From Lycium barbarum (Eukaryota > Streptophyta > Magnoliopsida > Solanales > Solanaceae): 64,000 bases of DNA. The notes beneath the pieces are model-generated. The model had not been told where the DNA came from and searched no databases. It was given only the letters and a program-made list of their open reading frames with translations. A program made the position numbers and the translations under genes. Below, in pieces: positions 23,303 to 33,747 of the stretch. The DNA lies in the NCBI RefSeq assembly GCF_019175385.1, contig NC_083338.1, forward strand, positions 90,851,777-90,915,776. The letters run 5' to 3'. Each line of letters starts with the position of its first letter. Within the stretch, counting starts at the first letter, position 1.

Positions 23303-26143
23303 ATGCCTCCGAAGAAGGCAGCGGCGGCCCAGAAGGGCAAGGCGAGGATGGGAGAGATTAGTCAGGCCCAGCGAGGTACCCGGGCTCGTGTTTATGATTT
23401 GCCTGAGGTTGTGCCTCATTCTGAGGGGTCTGCTACACCACCATTGGTACAGCCTGGAGCAGGTCCTTCAGCAGCTCCAGAGGCCCGAGTACCCGTTCCC
23501 GAGACTCCAGCTCCTCAGCCAGGGGCGGAGGACAGGACCCTGAGGGAGGCTGTACAGTTGCTGACCACATTGGTAGCGGGGAAGGCTCGCAGACGCGGGC
23601 GGAGAGATGATGATGATGATGACAGGCGTGACAGCCTGCGGGTTCGAGAGTTCTTATTGTGTGGCCCTCCAGAGTTTTTCGGGTCTAAGCCCGATGAGGA
23701 CCCCCATGATTTTATTCGGGGGATGCGGCGCTCACTAGACTTGGTCAGGGCTTCAGAGACCGACTCGGTCGAGTTGGCCTCGCATAGACTTCGGGATGTT
23801 GCTGCTCACTGGTATGAGACCTGGGAGCTATCTAGGGGCGAGGGTGCTCCTCCAGCTACTTGGGATGAGTTTGTGACTGCTTTCACCCGCCATTTTCTGC
23901 CCCCAGAGTTGCGACGGGCGCGGGCTGATCGATTTTTACATCTGCAGCAGAGGGGTCGGAGCGTTCGTGAGTATAATCTGGAGTTTGATTCCCTGGCCCG
24001 GTATGCACCTGCCGTAGTAGCAGATATGTCTGATCGGATGCACAGATATGTTATGGGATTGGATCGTTATTTGATCGATGGCTGTATGGCGGTGTCGTTG
24101 CAGACGGATATGGATATTGCCCGACTACAGGCTTATGCGATGGGTATGGAGGACCGTCACAGGTCTGATTATTCTAGCAGAGATCGGGACAGGAGGCCGC
24201 CTAAGAGGGCTAGGTCCGCGGGACATTCTGGAGATTCTCGAGGCGGACAGCCTCAGCAGCAGCAGACAGGCAGACAACTTCCTCCGTCCGGCCGGAGTAC
24301 TCAGGCAGGTGGCAGGAGATTTGATAGTGCAGGACCGTCTGGGGATGGTCAGAGCTCTAGGGCGGCAGGTTCACAGGTATCTAGAGGCCCCAGCCAGGCC
24401 AGACCACCCAGGCCCCGTTGTTCTCATTGCGGGAAGTCTCATCCTCGGGAGTGCTATCGAGCTACTAGAGCTTGTTTTTCGTGCAGTGGTCAGGGCCATT
24501 TTATGCGAGATTGTCCGTTGGCTAGCGGTTCTGGTAGTGTGGCTCAGCCGACAGGGTCAGCCGCCGGTTCATCATCTGCTCCATCTGTTGCACGCCATGC
24601 AGGGCGAGGTGCGCCTGCACCGGCGGGACGCGGTCGAGGCCGCGGTGGTGTTTCAGGTTCTAGCGGTCCCTCGAACCGCATATACGCATTGGCCAGCCGC
24701 CAGGATCAGGAGGCTTCGCCGAATGTCGTCACAGGTATACTACTGATTTTCTCCAGATCTGTATATGCCCTGATTGATCCCGGTTCTACCTTATCATATA
24801 TTTCCCCGCTTGTTGCTAGTAAAATTGGGATAGTGTCTGAGCTTATAGAGCCATTTGAGGTAGCCACACCGGTTGGAGATTTTGTTATAGCGAGGCAGGT
24901 TTATAAGGATTGTTCTGTGACTATATATGATCGTTGCACTAAAGCTGATTTGATAGAATTAGATATGCTGGAATTCAACGTTATTATGGGTATGGACTGG
25001 TTATCTTCCTGTTATGCTAATGTTGACTGCCAGAACAAGGTAGTCCGTTTTCAGTTTCCAGGGGAACCAGTTATAGAGTGGTTCGGGTCTACAGCATCGC
25101 CGAGGGGTAAGTTTATTTCATACCTCAAGGCTAAGAAGATGATCCAGAAAGGTTATATCTATCATTTGGTTCGTGTGCACGATACTGCAGCTGAGACACC
25201 TACCCTTCAGTCTATTCCGGTCGTTAGTGAATTCCCCGATGTATTTCCAGACGAGCTTCCTGGCCTTCCGCCAGAGTGGGAGATAAACTTTGCTATAGAG
25301 TTGATACCGGATACGCAGCCTATATCTATTCCTCCGTACAGAATGGCACCGGCCGAATTGAAGGAATTGAAAGAGCAGCTGAAAGATTTGTTGGATAAGG
25401 GTTTTATTAGACCCAGCACATCACCCTGGGGAGCACCGGTATTATTTGTGAGAAAGAAAGATGGGTCACTGCGGATGTGTATTGATTATCGGCAATTGAA
25501 TAAGGTGACTATAAAGAATAAATATCCCCTCCCCCGGATTGATGATTTGTTTGATCAGTTGCAGGGTGCTAAATATTTTTCGAAGGTAGATCTGCGCTCA
25601 GGTTATCATCAGGTGCGAGTGCGGGAATCAGATATCCCGAAGACTGCTTTCAGGACCCGGTACGGGCATTATGAATTCAGAGTTATGTCTTTCGGGTTGA
25701 CTAATGCTCCAGCGGTATTTATGGATCTCATGAATCGGGTATTCCGGCCTTTCTTGGATATGTTTGTTATTGTGTTCATTGACGATATCCTGATTTACTC
25801 GCGATCAGCCGAGGAGCATTCGGATCATTTGAGGACGGTACTTGGTATTCTCCGTCAACAGAAATTATATGCTAAATTCTCCAAATGTGAATTCTGGTTA
25901 ACTTCTGTGGCATTCTTGGGCCATATTGTCGGCGCAGACGGTATTCGGCTCGATACGCAGAAGATTGAGGCTGTACAGAATTGGCCCAGGCCTACTATAC
26001 CGACAGAGGTGCGCAGTTTTCTGGGATTAGCCGGATATTATCGCAGGTTCGTGGAGGACTTTTCTTCTATTGCAGCACCACTGACGAAGCTTACTCAGAA
26101 AGCAGCGAAATTTCTGTGGACCGATGCCAGCGAAATTATTTGA
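23303..26143 (+). CDS. Gag-protease-RT polyprotein, open but 3'-truncated (element D)
   Basis: 946 codons without a stop, the best-preserved retrotransposon frame in the window. Start chosen at ATG 23303 (MPPKKAA), the conserved family start; the open frame extends slightly upstream. Gag core is about residues 110-280, a [12 protein letters not shown] cluster near 371, and a CCHC knuckle [14 protein letters not shown] near 390-403. The protease active site DPGST is near 492-496. RT spans about 640-900, with MCIDYRQLN near 725 and FIDD near 825-828. The frame runs into the start of RNase H (FLWTDAS) and is then joined to the middle of the 3' LTR near 26134, ending in a short foreign tail and TGA. 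RNase H and integrase are gone, so it cannot transpose itself, but Gag, protease and RT could still be made if transcribed. Confidence 0.92.
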   Translation: MPPKKAAAAQKGKARMGEISQAQRGTRARVYDLPEVVPHSEGSATPPLVQPGAGPSAAPEARVPVPETPAPQPGAEDRTLREAVQLLTTLVAGKARRRGRRDDDDDDRRDSLRVREFLLCGPPEFFGSKPDEDPHDFIRGMRRSLDLVRASETDSVELASHRLRDVAAHWYETWELSRGEGAPPATWDEFVTAFTRHFLPPELRRARADRFLHLQQRGRSVREYNLEFDSLARYAPAVVADMSDRMHRYVMGLDRYLIDGCMAVSLQTDMDIARLQAYAMGMEDRHRSDYSSRDRDRRPPKRARSAGHSGDSRGGQPQQQQTGRQLPPSGRSTQAGGRRFDSAGPSGDGQSSRAAGSQVSRGPSQARPPRPRCSHCGKSHPRECYRATRACFSCSGQGHFMRDCPLASGSGSVAQPTGSAAGSSSAPSVARHAGRGAPAPAGRGRGRGGVSGSSGPSNRIYALASRQDQEASPNVVTGILLIFSRSVYALIDPGSTLSYISPLVASKIGIVSELIEPFEVATPVGDFVIARQVYKDCSVTIYDRCTKADLIELDMLEFNVIMGMDWLSSCYANVDCQNKVVRFQFPGEPVIEWFGSTASPRGKFISYLKAKKMIQKGYIYHLVRVHDTAAETPTLQSIPVVSEFPDVFPDELPGLPPEWEINFAIELIPDTQPISIPPYRMAPAELKELKEQLKDLLDKGFIRPSTSPWGAPVLFVRKKDGSLRMCIDYRQLNKVTIKNKYPLPRIDDLFDQLQGAKYFSKVDLRSGYHQVRVRESDIPKTAFRTRYGHYEFRVMSFGLTNAPAVFMDLMNRVFRPFLDMFVIVFIDDILIYSRSAEEHSDHLRTVLGILRQQKLYAKFSKCEFWLTSVAFLGHIVGADGIRLDTQKIEAVQNWPRPTIPTEVRSFLGLAGYYRRFVEDFSSIAAPLTKLTQKAAKFLWTDASEII

Positions 26144-27083
26144 CTATTTTGGTTAATGAACTGACTTATGAAGTAATCAAGATTTGAAAGGCTATTTTAA
26201 TATAAAAAACTGCATTGTTTGCTCACGACTCCGCTCGTGCCTTATTATGACTTCGTTCACCGGTTCCCGGGCCGGTTATGATTCGTGCGCTCTATGATGA
26301 TTCGGCCGTATGCTGTGTTACGGTTCCTCGAGGCCTCGCCATAGGGCCGGGTTCCGTTTGAAGTTATGCTGTGATATGGTTGTGATGTGATACGCTCATA
26401 TGTGTGTGTTCGGGGATGTACGGAGATTTGAACCTTCTGGTGTTATGCTGTGTGTGGCACCAGCGTCGGAGTGGTGACCACGTTCCTGAGCTTTGCATGA
26501 TTTTGTTTGCATTATGTTTATATGATTTTGATAAACATTTTGATATACTGTTTGGCATTTCTCTCTTTTGTATTCTGTTCGCTTTCAGTTGTGGCCTATA
26601 TTTTTGTACTCCATGCTTTACATACTCAGTACATCTTTCGTAGTGACCCCCTTTCTTCGGGGGCTGCGTTTCATGCCCGCAGGTACAGACGCCGGTGATC
26701 CACCACTGTAGGCTCCACTTCTGCTATTTCGGAGTACTCCCTTGTTTCGGAGTCCACTTTTGGTATATATATCTTTCGCCATGTATATATTTCTGTATAT
26801 CTGACTATTTGGGTACGACGGGGCCCTGTCCCGTCATATGATTCTGTCGGTCAGTTTAGAGGACTGTGGACATGTCTGTGGGTTATGGTCTGTCTGTATG
26901 CTTATGTGTATATGTTGTTTAGGCGATCCCATACGCCGAGGCGGCCGGTCCGCATATGTTTATACGTTGCCTTGTTAGCCCTGTGTGGCCTTTGCTGGTG
27001 TTTGCTGTGTGCAGGATTATTCTGGATAGTCCGAAAAACAAAGGAGACTCTGCCAAAATTTTTCTGGAAATTGTCTAAATTTG
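26134..27083 (+). mobile_element. Element D 3' LTR, internal fragment
   Basis: Collinear with 22043-22993 of the D 5' LTR, with few differences. Both LTR ends are missing: the left junction falls in RNase H with AATTATTTG shared at the breakpoint, and the right junction meets a B3-domain fragment at ATTTG/AGGACAG. Two deletions, or one complex event, must have removed RNase H-integrase-U3 and the LTR end. Confidence 0.9.
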
Positions 27084-27380
27084 AGGACAGAGAAATGAGA
27101 GTTTACATTATGCTCGAACAGTAAAAAGTAACCACATCCCATTGAATAGTACTCCCTAAGCTCATTCCAACCCTTCTTCAGCCATGTCACGCAATCAGAG
27201 TTTTTCAATTTTTACTCCCCATTTTGCACCACTTGGGACCTCAAGGGGCACAACGTCTCCCAGATCGGCCCCATACTTCACTAAAAATTCATCTGGGACT
27301 TGTAATATAGAGGAATGAGGAGATAATATAATCTTGAAGAACTGTGGGTCCGCCTCCACCTGTCGCCGGTGTTTTATCAT
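27084..27380 (-). pseudogene. B3 DNA-binding domain fragment (REM-like host gene)
   Basis: Not retrotransposon protein. From ATG at 27380 the minus strand reads an N-terminal B3 domain: FFKIIL, then LQVPDEFLVKYG, then VPSGAKWGVKIEK. After a one-base frame break near 27210 it continues CVTWLKKGWNELREYYS, GCGYFLLFEH and SHFSVL. Order and spacing match the plant B3 fold of REM-type transcription factors (DNA binding, nuclear). About 100 residues are present, ending at the junction with the D LTR fragment. It lies within or beside element C, downstream of an RT scrap. It is either a captured exon or a remnant of a host gene shredded by insertions. The family assignment is by motif memory, not by search. 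Confidence 0.75.
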
Positions 27381-27429
27381 CTTTGCCGACTCACGACTCT
27401 ACTTCTTCTTGTTCTTATTTCCTTTGGAT

Positions 27430-27470
27430 GTCACCTTGCTCAACTGCCTGTAGTCAATACAAATCCGTAG
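27430..27470 (-). pseudogene. RT scrap (element C)
   Basis: Minus strand reads LRICIDYRQLSKVT, the conserved first RT block. Nothing else of RT is visible on either side, so pol of C has been almost wholly deleted. Confidence 0.75.
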
Positions 27471-28608
27471 GGGTCATCATTTTAATCTCCACACTGGTTT
27501 CTTCTCTATTCGCTGCCCCCTTTTTGGCTTGCTATCATTTCTGTCATTGAGGAATCCCTATGCCGGTCTTTCTCCTAACAAAGTCTTTTAAGATTTCTCA
27601 TCTACTGCCCCATGGTTCGCCTGCGGGTTTCACTCTTGCATTCACTCTTTATTCATATATAACATGTCACATCCCTAGTCGTTTGCTCACTATACTTTTT
27701 ATCACAGTTCTTGTTATGCTCTCATTATACCTTGATCACAATCAACGCTATAGAGTGACACTCCTCGATCTCATTCGCAAGCTTTCTTATAACATAGGAT
27801 AACCTTGTGAAGCAAGCATACTCAACCTGCTATTCTTTCTAATCAGTTCTATTACACTTACCATATAAATTGTTTTACCAACGTATTCTCATTCACTAGA
27901 ACCCTCGTATTCGTACCTCTCTCTCCGAGTACTGTTACATTATTTGCTAGTAACCTTATCGTATCTTACTCGCACTTATCCGTCTAATCAATACTCCGGT
28001 ATCACACTCTATTGGAGTTACCCTTTCTCTTCCATTGCAAGTTTTTGTACCACCAAGCGTTTCTCTTAACCGTATCAATGTCGCTCTTATAACTACTGTT
28101 ACTCTCGATTCAATAGTATTTAACTTATCTCATGTAGTTGTTAATGATACTCCTAACTTAATCTCGTCCTGCCATTAGCTTGTTGCACAACATCTTTTCT
28201 CGTTAGAACATATTACAAGCTTATATCTTTTCTCCTTTAGATTCTGGGAAATTTCGGCAGAGTTTCTCTTGTAAGAATAACCATCCCAAGCTGCACATAA
28301 CCCAGAAAGCACGTCCGATGTCTCAATAGGATATATATCGGAACACACATGATACGTCACTTAACAATATAAGATCACTTACCATTGAATGTTATAAATA
28401 ATGGGGCTTGTCTCATAAGTTGTGCCTGCACACTTGGTCTACAATTCCAATATCCATGTACATACACATATTATTTATTTTCACTCCATGTCAATCAGCT
28501 TACTCGTACCTCACAATCCTAGCTATCACTAGGTTACTAACAAATATAGCCGTCTTAAATTGTCGGATTGGCTCAGATTTTTCACCTCAACACAATCGTC
28601 ACAATGGA
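27471..28608 (-). mobile_element. Non-coding interior of element C
   Basis: Pyrimidine-rich on the plus strand (purine-rich in element sense), no coding frame. About 27550-28350 is homologous to 31810-32560 in element F: shared landmarks are TTTCACTCTTGCATTCACTC, ATTCATATAAAACATGTCAC and GCCATTA...TTGCACAACATCTTTTC. I see nothing else in it. Confidence 0.7.
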
Positions 28609-28623
28609 GGGGGGGGGGGGGGG
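28609..28623 (+). repeat. G15 homopolymer at a deletion junction
   Basis: Fifteen G in a row, placed exactly where the protease remnant of C (minus strand) breaks off and non-coding sequence starts. It resembles the polypurine tracts of these elements but lies on the wrong strand for C. Confidence 0.8.
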
Positions 28624-28639
28624 TGATACATGACAGCAT

Positions 28640-29512
28640 AGGATCCGAATCAATTGATGCACACATATCATAAGAGGATACTAGCAATATACCTGGAACG
28701 ATATCAGGGGAGGACTCAGGATCCTGTTGCTCAGCTAATGCATGGATATGATGTCGGGATCCACTTGGACTAGGCATCCCTCTTTGGTCTCTACCAGCAC
28801 CTACTAACATATGTGGCCCAGGCCTTGGGGGGCGTACCGATGACGAACAGCCAGCTACCACCCTTGTAGTCCGAACCTTACCTTTACCACGTAGCGATGG
28901 GTAATTACGCTTTAAATGGCCTGGCCGAGCACAGGCATAACAAACATCCGATCCCAAGCGACACGGTCCCCAATGTAACCTACGACACTGAGCACATCGT
29001 GGTACCGGTGACCTCTCCTAACTGGAACCACTTCGAATCCGAGAACTGGAAACTCTGAGACACTGGGGTGACCTAGAATAAGTAGATTCATCAAATCTGG
29101 GTCTAGGAAACTGCGGAGGAGCACCACTTGTTGAATGAACTGGGTGCCTAGAGAATTGTTGCCTCGGATCACCCCTAAACTCATGATCAAACCCTGAAGA
29201 ATTAACTCCCTTTCTCCAACCCCTGTTATCGTGGCCCCCATCCTGCCACTGAGCTTGAGCGGCTACAAATTGAGTTAGTAGAAGAATGGCCTGTCTCATC
29301 TCTTGGCCCGAGGTATCTGGTGGAGGGACGAGGGGTTTTGGAGCTAAAGTTGAGGCTCCCCTCTGATCCTCAAGAGTGGGCGAAGCATGGGAAAATCGAG
29401 GTGGGGCCTTATTCTGGGGCTCGTTCTCCTCTATATCTATATACGGCTCCCGTTCAAGCCCTTCTTCAACCACCATCTTGCCCTTCTGGGATGCCGTAGC
29501 TTTTGCTTCCAT
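28640..29512 (-). pseudogene. Gag with deleted capsid core, plus protease start (element C)
   Basis: Minus-strand Gag from ATG at about 29512 (MEAKATASQKGK). The N-terminal part and coiled LLLTQFVAAQAQ are present, then the sequence jumps from QWQDGGHDNRG straight to the Gln/Arg-rich linker. The whole PPEFYGSKP...ARYAP capsid core is missing, yet the frame is kept. One TAG at 29018-29020 precedes an RCAQC cluster and the knuckle CYACARPGHLKRNY, whose last Cys has become Tyr. The frame continues into a protease with DSDP in place of the usual DPGST and stops at the homopolymer. Not functional as Gag. Confidence 0.85.
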
Positions 29513-29626
29513 CAACTTTGCTAAAATTATAACGCGCAATTAGAGAGGGGATAATCTTATAATACAGCTCTATCGCACGATCTCTTAAGATGAAAGATGG
29601 TCATTTTTCCTAAATGCCCTGTAGCC

Positions 29627-29667
29627 TCTTGTTTATTGATGTGGCGCGCTACACACCATAAACAAGA
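29627..29667 (-). other. Leader stem-loop with GCGCGC loop (element C)
   Basis: Sense strand TCTTGTTTAT/ATAAACAAGA, a perfect 10-bp outer stem, loop TA plus GCGCGC (29644-29649). Confidence 0.75.
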
Positions 29668-29709
29668 CTCTACTAGACACGGCTCGTAAACACTCCCTAA
29701 GACTGGACT

Positions 29710-29721
29710 GCTCTGATACCA
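29710..29721 (-). other. Primer-binding site of element C
   Basis: Minus strand TGGTATCAGAGC, 4 nt from the LTR end at 29726. Confidence 0.92.
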
Positions 29722-29725
29722 CTTT

Positions 29726-31243
29726 TGTCACGACCCAACTAGGGGCCGCGACTGGTACCCGGGGCTAACCACCGAGCACCGCTCATTCTATGACTTATCA
29801 TACTTATTTAATGCCCTTTTATCAAATTTATGCTCAGATCGTAAGAAAATCATTTTACATTTGAAAACATAAGTAATTTTATATACATAAGCCTCTCGGC
29901 TATCAAAATTGAGATGTACACACACATATATATATACATATATACAGTAATTACCTTGCGAAACCATATAACCCACACTGCGCATCTACGAGCCTCTACT
30001 GGAGTGCTAGAAATAATGACGGGACAAGACCCCGTCATGCCCAAAATACATATACATATATATACACAAAAGTATAAACCCGATTAGCACATCCGAAATA
30101 ATGGAGTGCTCCTGAAAATCTGCTGATAGCTCCTATAGGTCTGCGCCGTCTCCCTGTCTACCTGTGGGCATGAACACAGCGTCCAAGAAAACGGACGTCA
30201 GTACGAATATTGTACTGAGTATGTAAGGCATAACCATGAAAATACGTCAATGAGATAAAGGAAGCATCAATAAGGAGCAATTGTATATGACTGTCACTTA
30301 TAAAAGAAATGGCACATGCTAGCTTACTTCGTATCCATCATCATATCATATATTGCTGTTGAACGTGCAGCCCGATCCATATATCATCATAAATAAATAT
30401 ATTTCCGCGGAACGAACGGCCCGATCCATTATCCATATATCCCGCGTCCGGGCATCCCGCGTCTGGGATGATGTCATAAGATACCAGCTGATCAGGTGGC
30501 TATGCGTCTATAGCGCCTCACCTTTTCCCCATGTCCCATATATACATATACATATCATATACACATATAATATACGTAGCGTATATCAGAGCCCAATAAA
30601 AAGTGCACTTTATCGGAGTGACGTAAGGTCGGTAACCTCCAATTGTATTATGGAATAACCATCATGGCTTTGTCTCACCTTGAAGGAACAACTATTATAA
30701 GGTGAGACTATCAATGGAGAATAGCATTAGGAGAACATAGAATAAGATCATAAATCTCATAAGGCGTCAATTCATATACTCTGGAATCTTTAAAAATAGT
30801 CATCATCCGTGAATAAAATTGAGAAATCAAGAAATAGCTCAACATTCTTATATCGTCATTGAAATCATAACTTAGAACCTTTAAACAGGAAATCGTTCTC
30901 ATTGTAGTCATCATAGAAAAATGTTCTCATCTTTGGCATCATTGTCATCATGATAAAAATATGTCCATTATTGTTGTCATAAGATCTTACAGAATGATAA
31001 TTCTCTGGTTTGGAAAATAAGGCATTTTGGGAAAACAACTATGAATTATTAGGAAAGGAATTATACCTTGGAGTCGTAAACATTTAACTTTTGAAAACGA
31101 GGAAGATATGGAAACATTTATGAAGCCATAGCATCGGAATCATGCCTTTAGAAGCTCAATAACATTATAAGAATCATGAAATTCGTGGACTTCTAGCATT
31201 TGCGGAACCAATGATATTATGAGTACGACACAAAGGTTTATAT
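29726..31243 (-). mobile_element. Element C 5' LTR, truncated
   Basis: Minus-strand LTR ending GGGTCGTGACA at 29726. It matches 17244-18760 closely, with a few scattered substitutions and small indels, and stops abruptly after GACACAAAGGTTTATA at 31243, losing about 1.3 kb of U3. The 37-bp inverted repeat is at 30672-30708. Confidence 0.88.
30672..30708. repeat. Conserved 37-bp LTR inverted repeat (C 5' LTR)
   Basis: Same arms as 18190-18226. Confidence 0.8.
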
Positions 31244-33140
31244 ACTTTGCTCGTTCTGACTTAGTATAGGATATTCGTAGGAGATGCATCTTCCCTTAAT
31301 CATAACACGACTACTTCTTAAGCACACGTACTTCGTATATTTCCTTTTCTTTCTATACCCGTACTTATTCCTTTACATTCTTTCCTCCTCAATTTATCTT
31401 ATTACCTCCCATTTTATAATCAATCCTTCATTCCTTCCGTTATATAATCAATCCTTTAGTCCTCCCATTATATAATCAATCCTTTATTCCTCGCGTTATA
31501 TAATCAATCCTTTATTCCTCGCACGATGAACCCTATTCTTAACTCAGTACCGCTTTGTCCTTTAGAATATATTACTTTTGTACAATCCATTCTTCGCTTC
31601 CAAAACTTATTTTGTTCATTCTGATCATCCCCTCTCATCCTTATTATGTTGATCCTTTTCCTAATAATCGTCCTATTTCGTTATTCATCTTTCCGTAGTC
31701 TTGGTCTTTTACATCCAGCTAAAGATATCACTCATGCTCTCGATTATAGAAATCACAAAATACTACTACTTTGCCATATCACGTTTCTCTGATTCCTTTT
31801 TCAAGTTTGCTTGCTATCATTTCTGTCATTGCGAAACCTCTATGCTGGATTTTTTCTAACAATGTCGTATAAGCTTTCTTATCTACTGCCCCGTGGCTCG
31901 CTTATTGGTTTCACACTTGCATTCACTCTTTATTCATATAAAACATGTCACATCTTTAGTCGTTTCCTCGCTATACTTTGTATTACAGTTCTTGTTACAT
32001 TCTCACTATACCCTGATCATAATCAACTCTGTAGAGTGCCACTTCTTCATCTTGTTCGCAATCTTGCTCCTAAAGTTGAATAAACCTTGCGAGGTAAGCA
32101 TACTTAACACGTCACTCTTTCTGATTAGCCCTATTACACTTACCATATAAGTTGTTTTACCAATGTATTCACATCGTTATACCCCTTCGTATTTCATACC
32201 CCTATCTCAGTCATGCTGTTACTTTATTTTGCTAATAGACTTATCGTATCTTACTCATGCTTATCTATCCAATCAATACTCTAGTATCGCACTCTATTAG
32301 AGTTACCATTCCTCTCCTATGTCTTGTTTTAGCACTACCAGTCTCTTTAATTTACTCTAGCATTTCTCTTTACCGTATCAATGTCGATCTTATAATTACC
32401 GTTACAACAATTCAATAGTATTTAACTCATCTCTTGTAGTTGTTAACGATACTCCTAACTTAATCTCGTCCTGCCATTACTTTTTGCACAACATCTTTTC
32501 CTGTTAGGACATATTACAATCTTATATCTTATCTCCTTTAGATTCTAGGAAAATTTCGGCGGAGTTTCCTCTATATTTCTTACTATCCCAAAACCTGCAC
32601 GCAGCAAATACTAACAATTCCTCGCCGGGCTAATATATACATCTGACATACCACAACCACACAGGGCTCCCACTTTCAAGTAAAAGCACAAAGATGTCGA
32701 AACTTACCTCATATATCACACTTCGAGATGTACCTGATCCTTTAGCGATCTGCCCTGTTATCCCTTCCTATTTACTTTCCCTTTCATCCTATAGCTTTAC
32801 ATTTCAATCATACCTCAATATTCTTACCTTACTCGACACACAGCTTTTGTACCGTCACTTACCTTTGTTCTGATTCATTCAATTTGTTTAGTTCACAAAC
32901 TTATAACTGAACTTATCATCAAGAGATACCTTTAGTCAATTCCTCTGTTGTACTTACATCGACTTACCTCTATGACAACCAATCCATTATCATATAAATA
33001 CATATTCCGATAACGTAGCCTCAATGAAGGGGCTTACCACCGTAACTTTCAATGTCATCAATCACTTTCTTTTGTCATTACCGTTCTTCTGTTGGAATCA
33101 AGGGTTAGTATAAGGAATCTTATTTCCTATGGCTTAGCTC
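31244..33140 (-). mobile_element. Non-coding interior of element F
   Basis: Pyrimidine-rich on the plus strand, without coding frames. A small tandem repeat, TTATATAATCAATCCTTTA, occurs four times at about 31414-31515. The part 31810-32560 matches the interior of element C. Gag and pol are absent and the region joins the F leader directly. The left edge is the truncation of the C 5' LTR. Confidence 0.65.
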
Positions 33141-33197
33141 TATCGCACGATCTTAAGGATGAAAGAAGAGTAACCATCCTAAATGCGTTGTAGCCTC

Positions 33198-33234
33198 CTA
33201 TTTATAGATGTGGCGCGCAACACGCCATAAATAG
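33198..33234 (-). other. Leader stem-loop with GCGCGC loop (element F)
   Basis: Sense CTATTTAT/ATAAATAG. Relative to element B a G-C pair has become A-T on both sides. Loop TT plus GCGCGC (33213-33218). Confidence 0.75.
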
Positions 33235-33277
33235 ACTCTACTAGACACTGCTCGTAGACACTTCCTAGGACTGAACT

Positions 33278-33289
33278 GCTCTGATACAA
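33278..33289 (-). other. Primer-binding site of element F
   Basis: Minus strand TTGTATCAGAGC, one change from the tRNA-iMet type. Confidence 0.85.
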
Positions 33290-33292
33290 TTT

Positions 33293-33547
33293 TGTCACGA
33301 CCTGGCTAGGGCCATGATGGGTACCCGGGGCTAACCACCGAGCACCACTCATTTTATTACTCATTCTGCATACAGTCGTATTTCTTATGCTCATAATCGT
33401 GGGAAAACCATTTTCATTTGAAACATATTTACCTTTACATACATAAGACCTTTGGCTATCAAAATAATACATATATATATACACGTGGGAAATCGTGAGA
33501 CCATACTACCCACACATACGTATCTACGAGCCTCTACTAGAGTACTA

Positions 33548-33587
<40 letters not shown>

Positions 33588-33695
33588 CACAAAAAGATAA
33601 ATCAATGGCACCTCCGGAATAATGGGGTGCTCTCAAAGTCTGCTAGTAGCTCCTACGAGTCTGGATCACCTCCCTGCCTACCTGTGGGCATGAAC
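33293..33695 (-). mobile_element. Element F 5' LTR, first part
   Basis: Minus-strand LTR beginning at its ...GTCGTGACA end (33293). It is interrupted after CCTGTGGGCATGAAC by the G complex and resumes at 63118. An (AT)16 run lies at 33551-33583. TGAAC (33691-33695) is the left target duplication. Confidence 0.88.
33551..33583. repeat. (AT)16 microsatellite
   Basis: Uninterrupted AT dinucleotides in the F LTR. Confidence 0.95.
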
Positions 33696-33747
33696 TGTCA
33701 CACCCTAACCTTACTAGGGTGTGATGGGCACCCGAGCCCATATTCGG
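33696..33747 (-). mobile_element. Element G 3' LTR, terminal 52 bp
   Basis: TGTCACACCCTAACC...CATATTCGG, the last 52 bp of the G LTR in minus orientation, cut off by element H. Ends with TTCGG (33743-33747), the left target duplication of H. Confidence 0.9.

Noticed and set aside
24078..24746. 222-codon alternate-frame protein inside gag of D
   Set aside because: Shadow of the gag frame; Arg/Leu-rich composition is the usual result of reading gag out of frame.
27195..27380. Part of integrase or another pol domain
   Set aside because: The FFKII, PDEFL and SGAKW spacing matches the B3 domain, not HHCC, DDE or chromodomain motifs.
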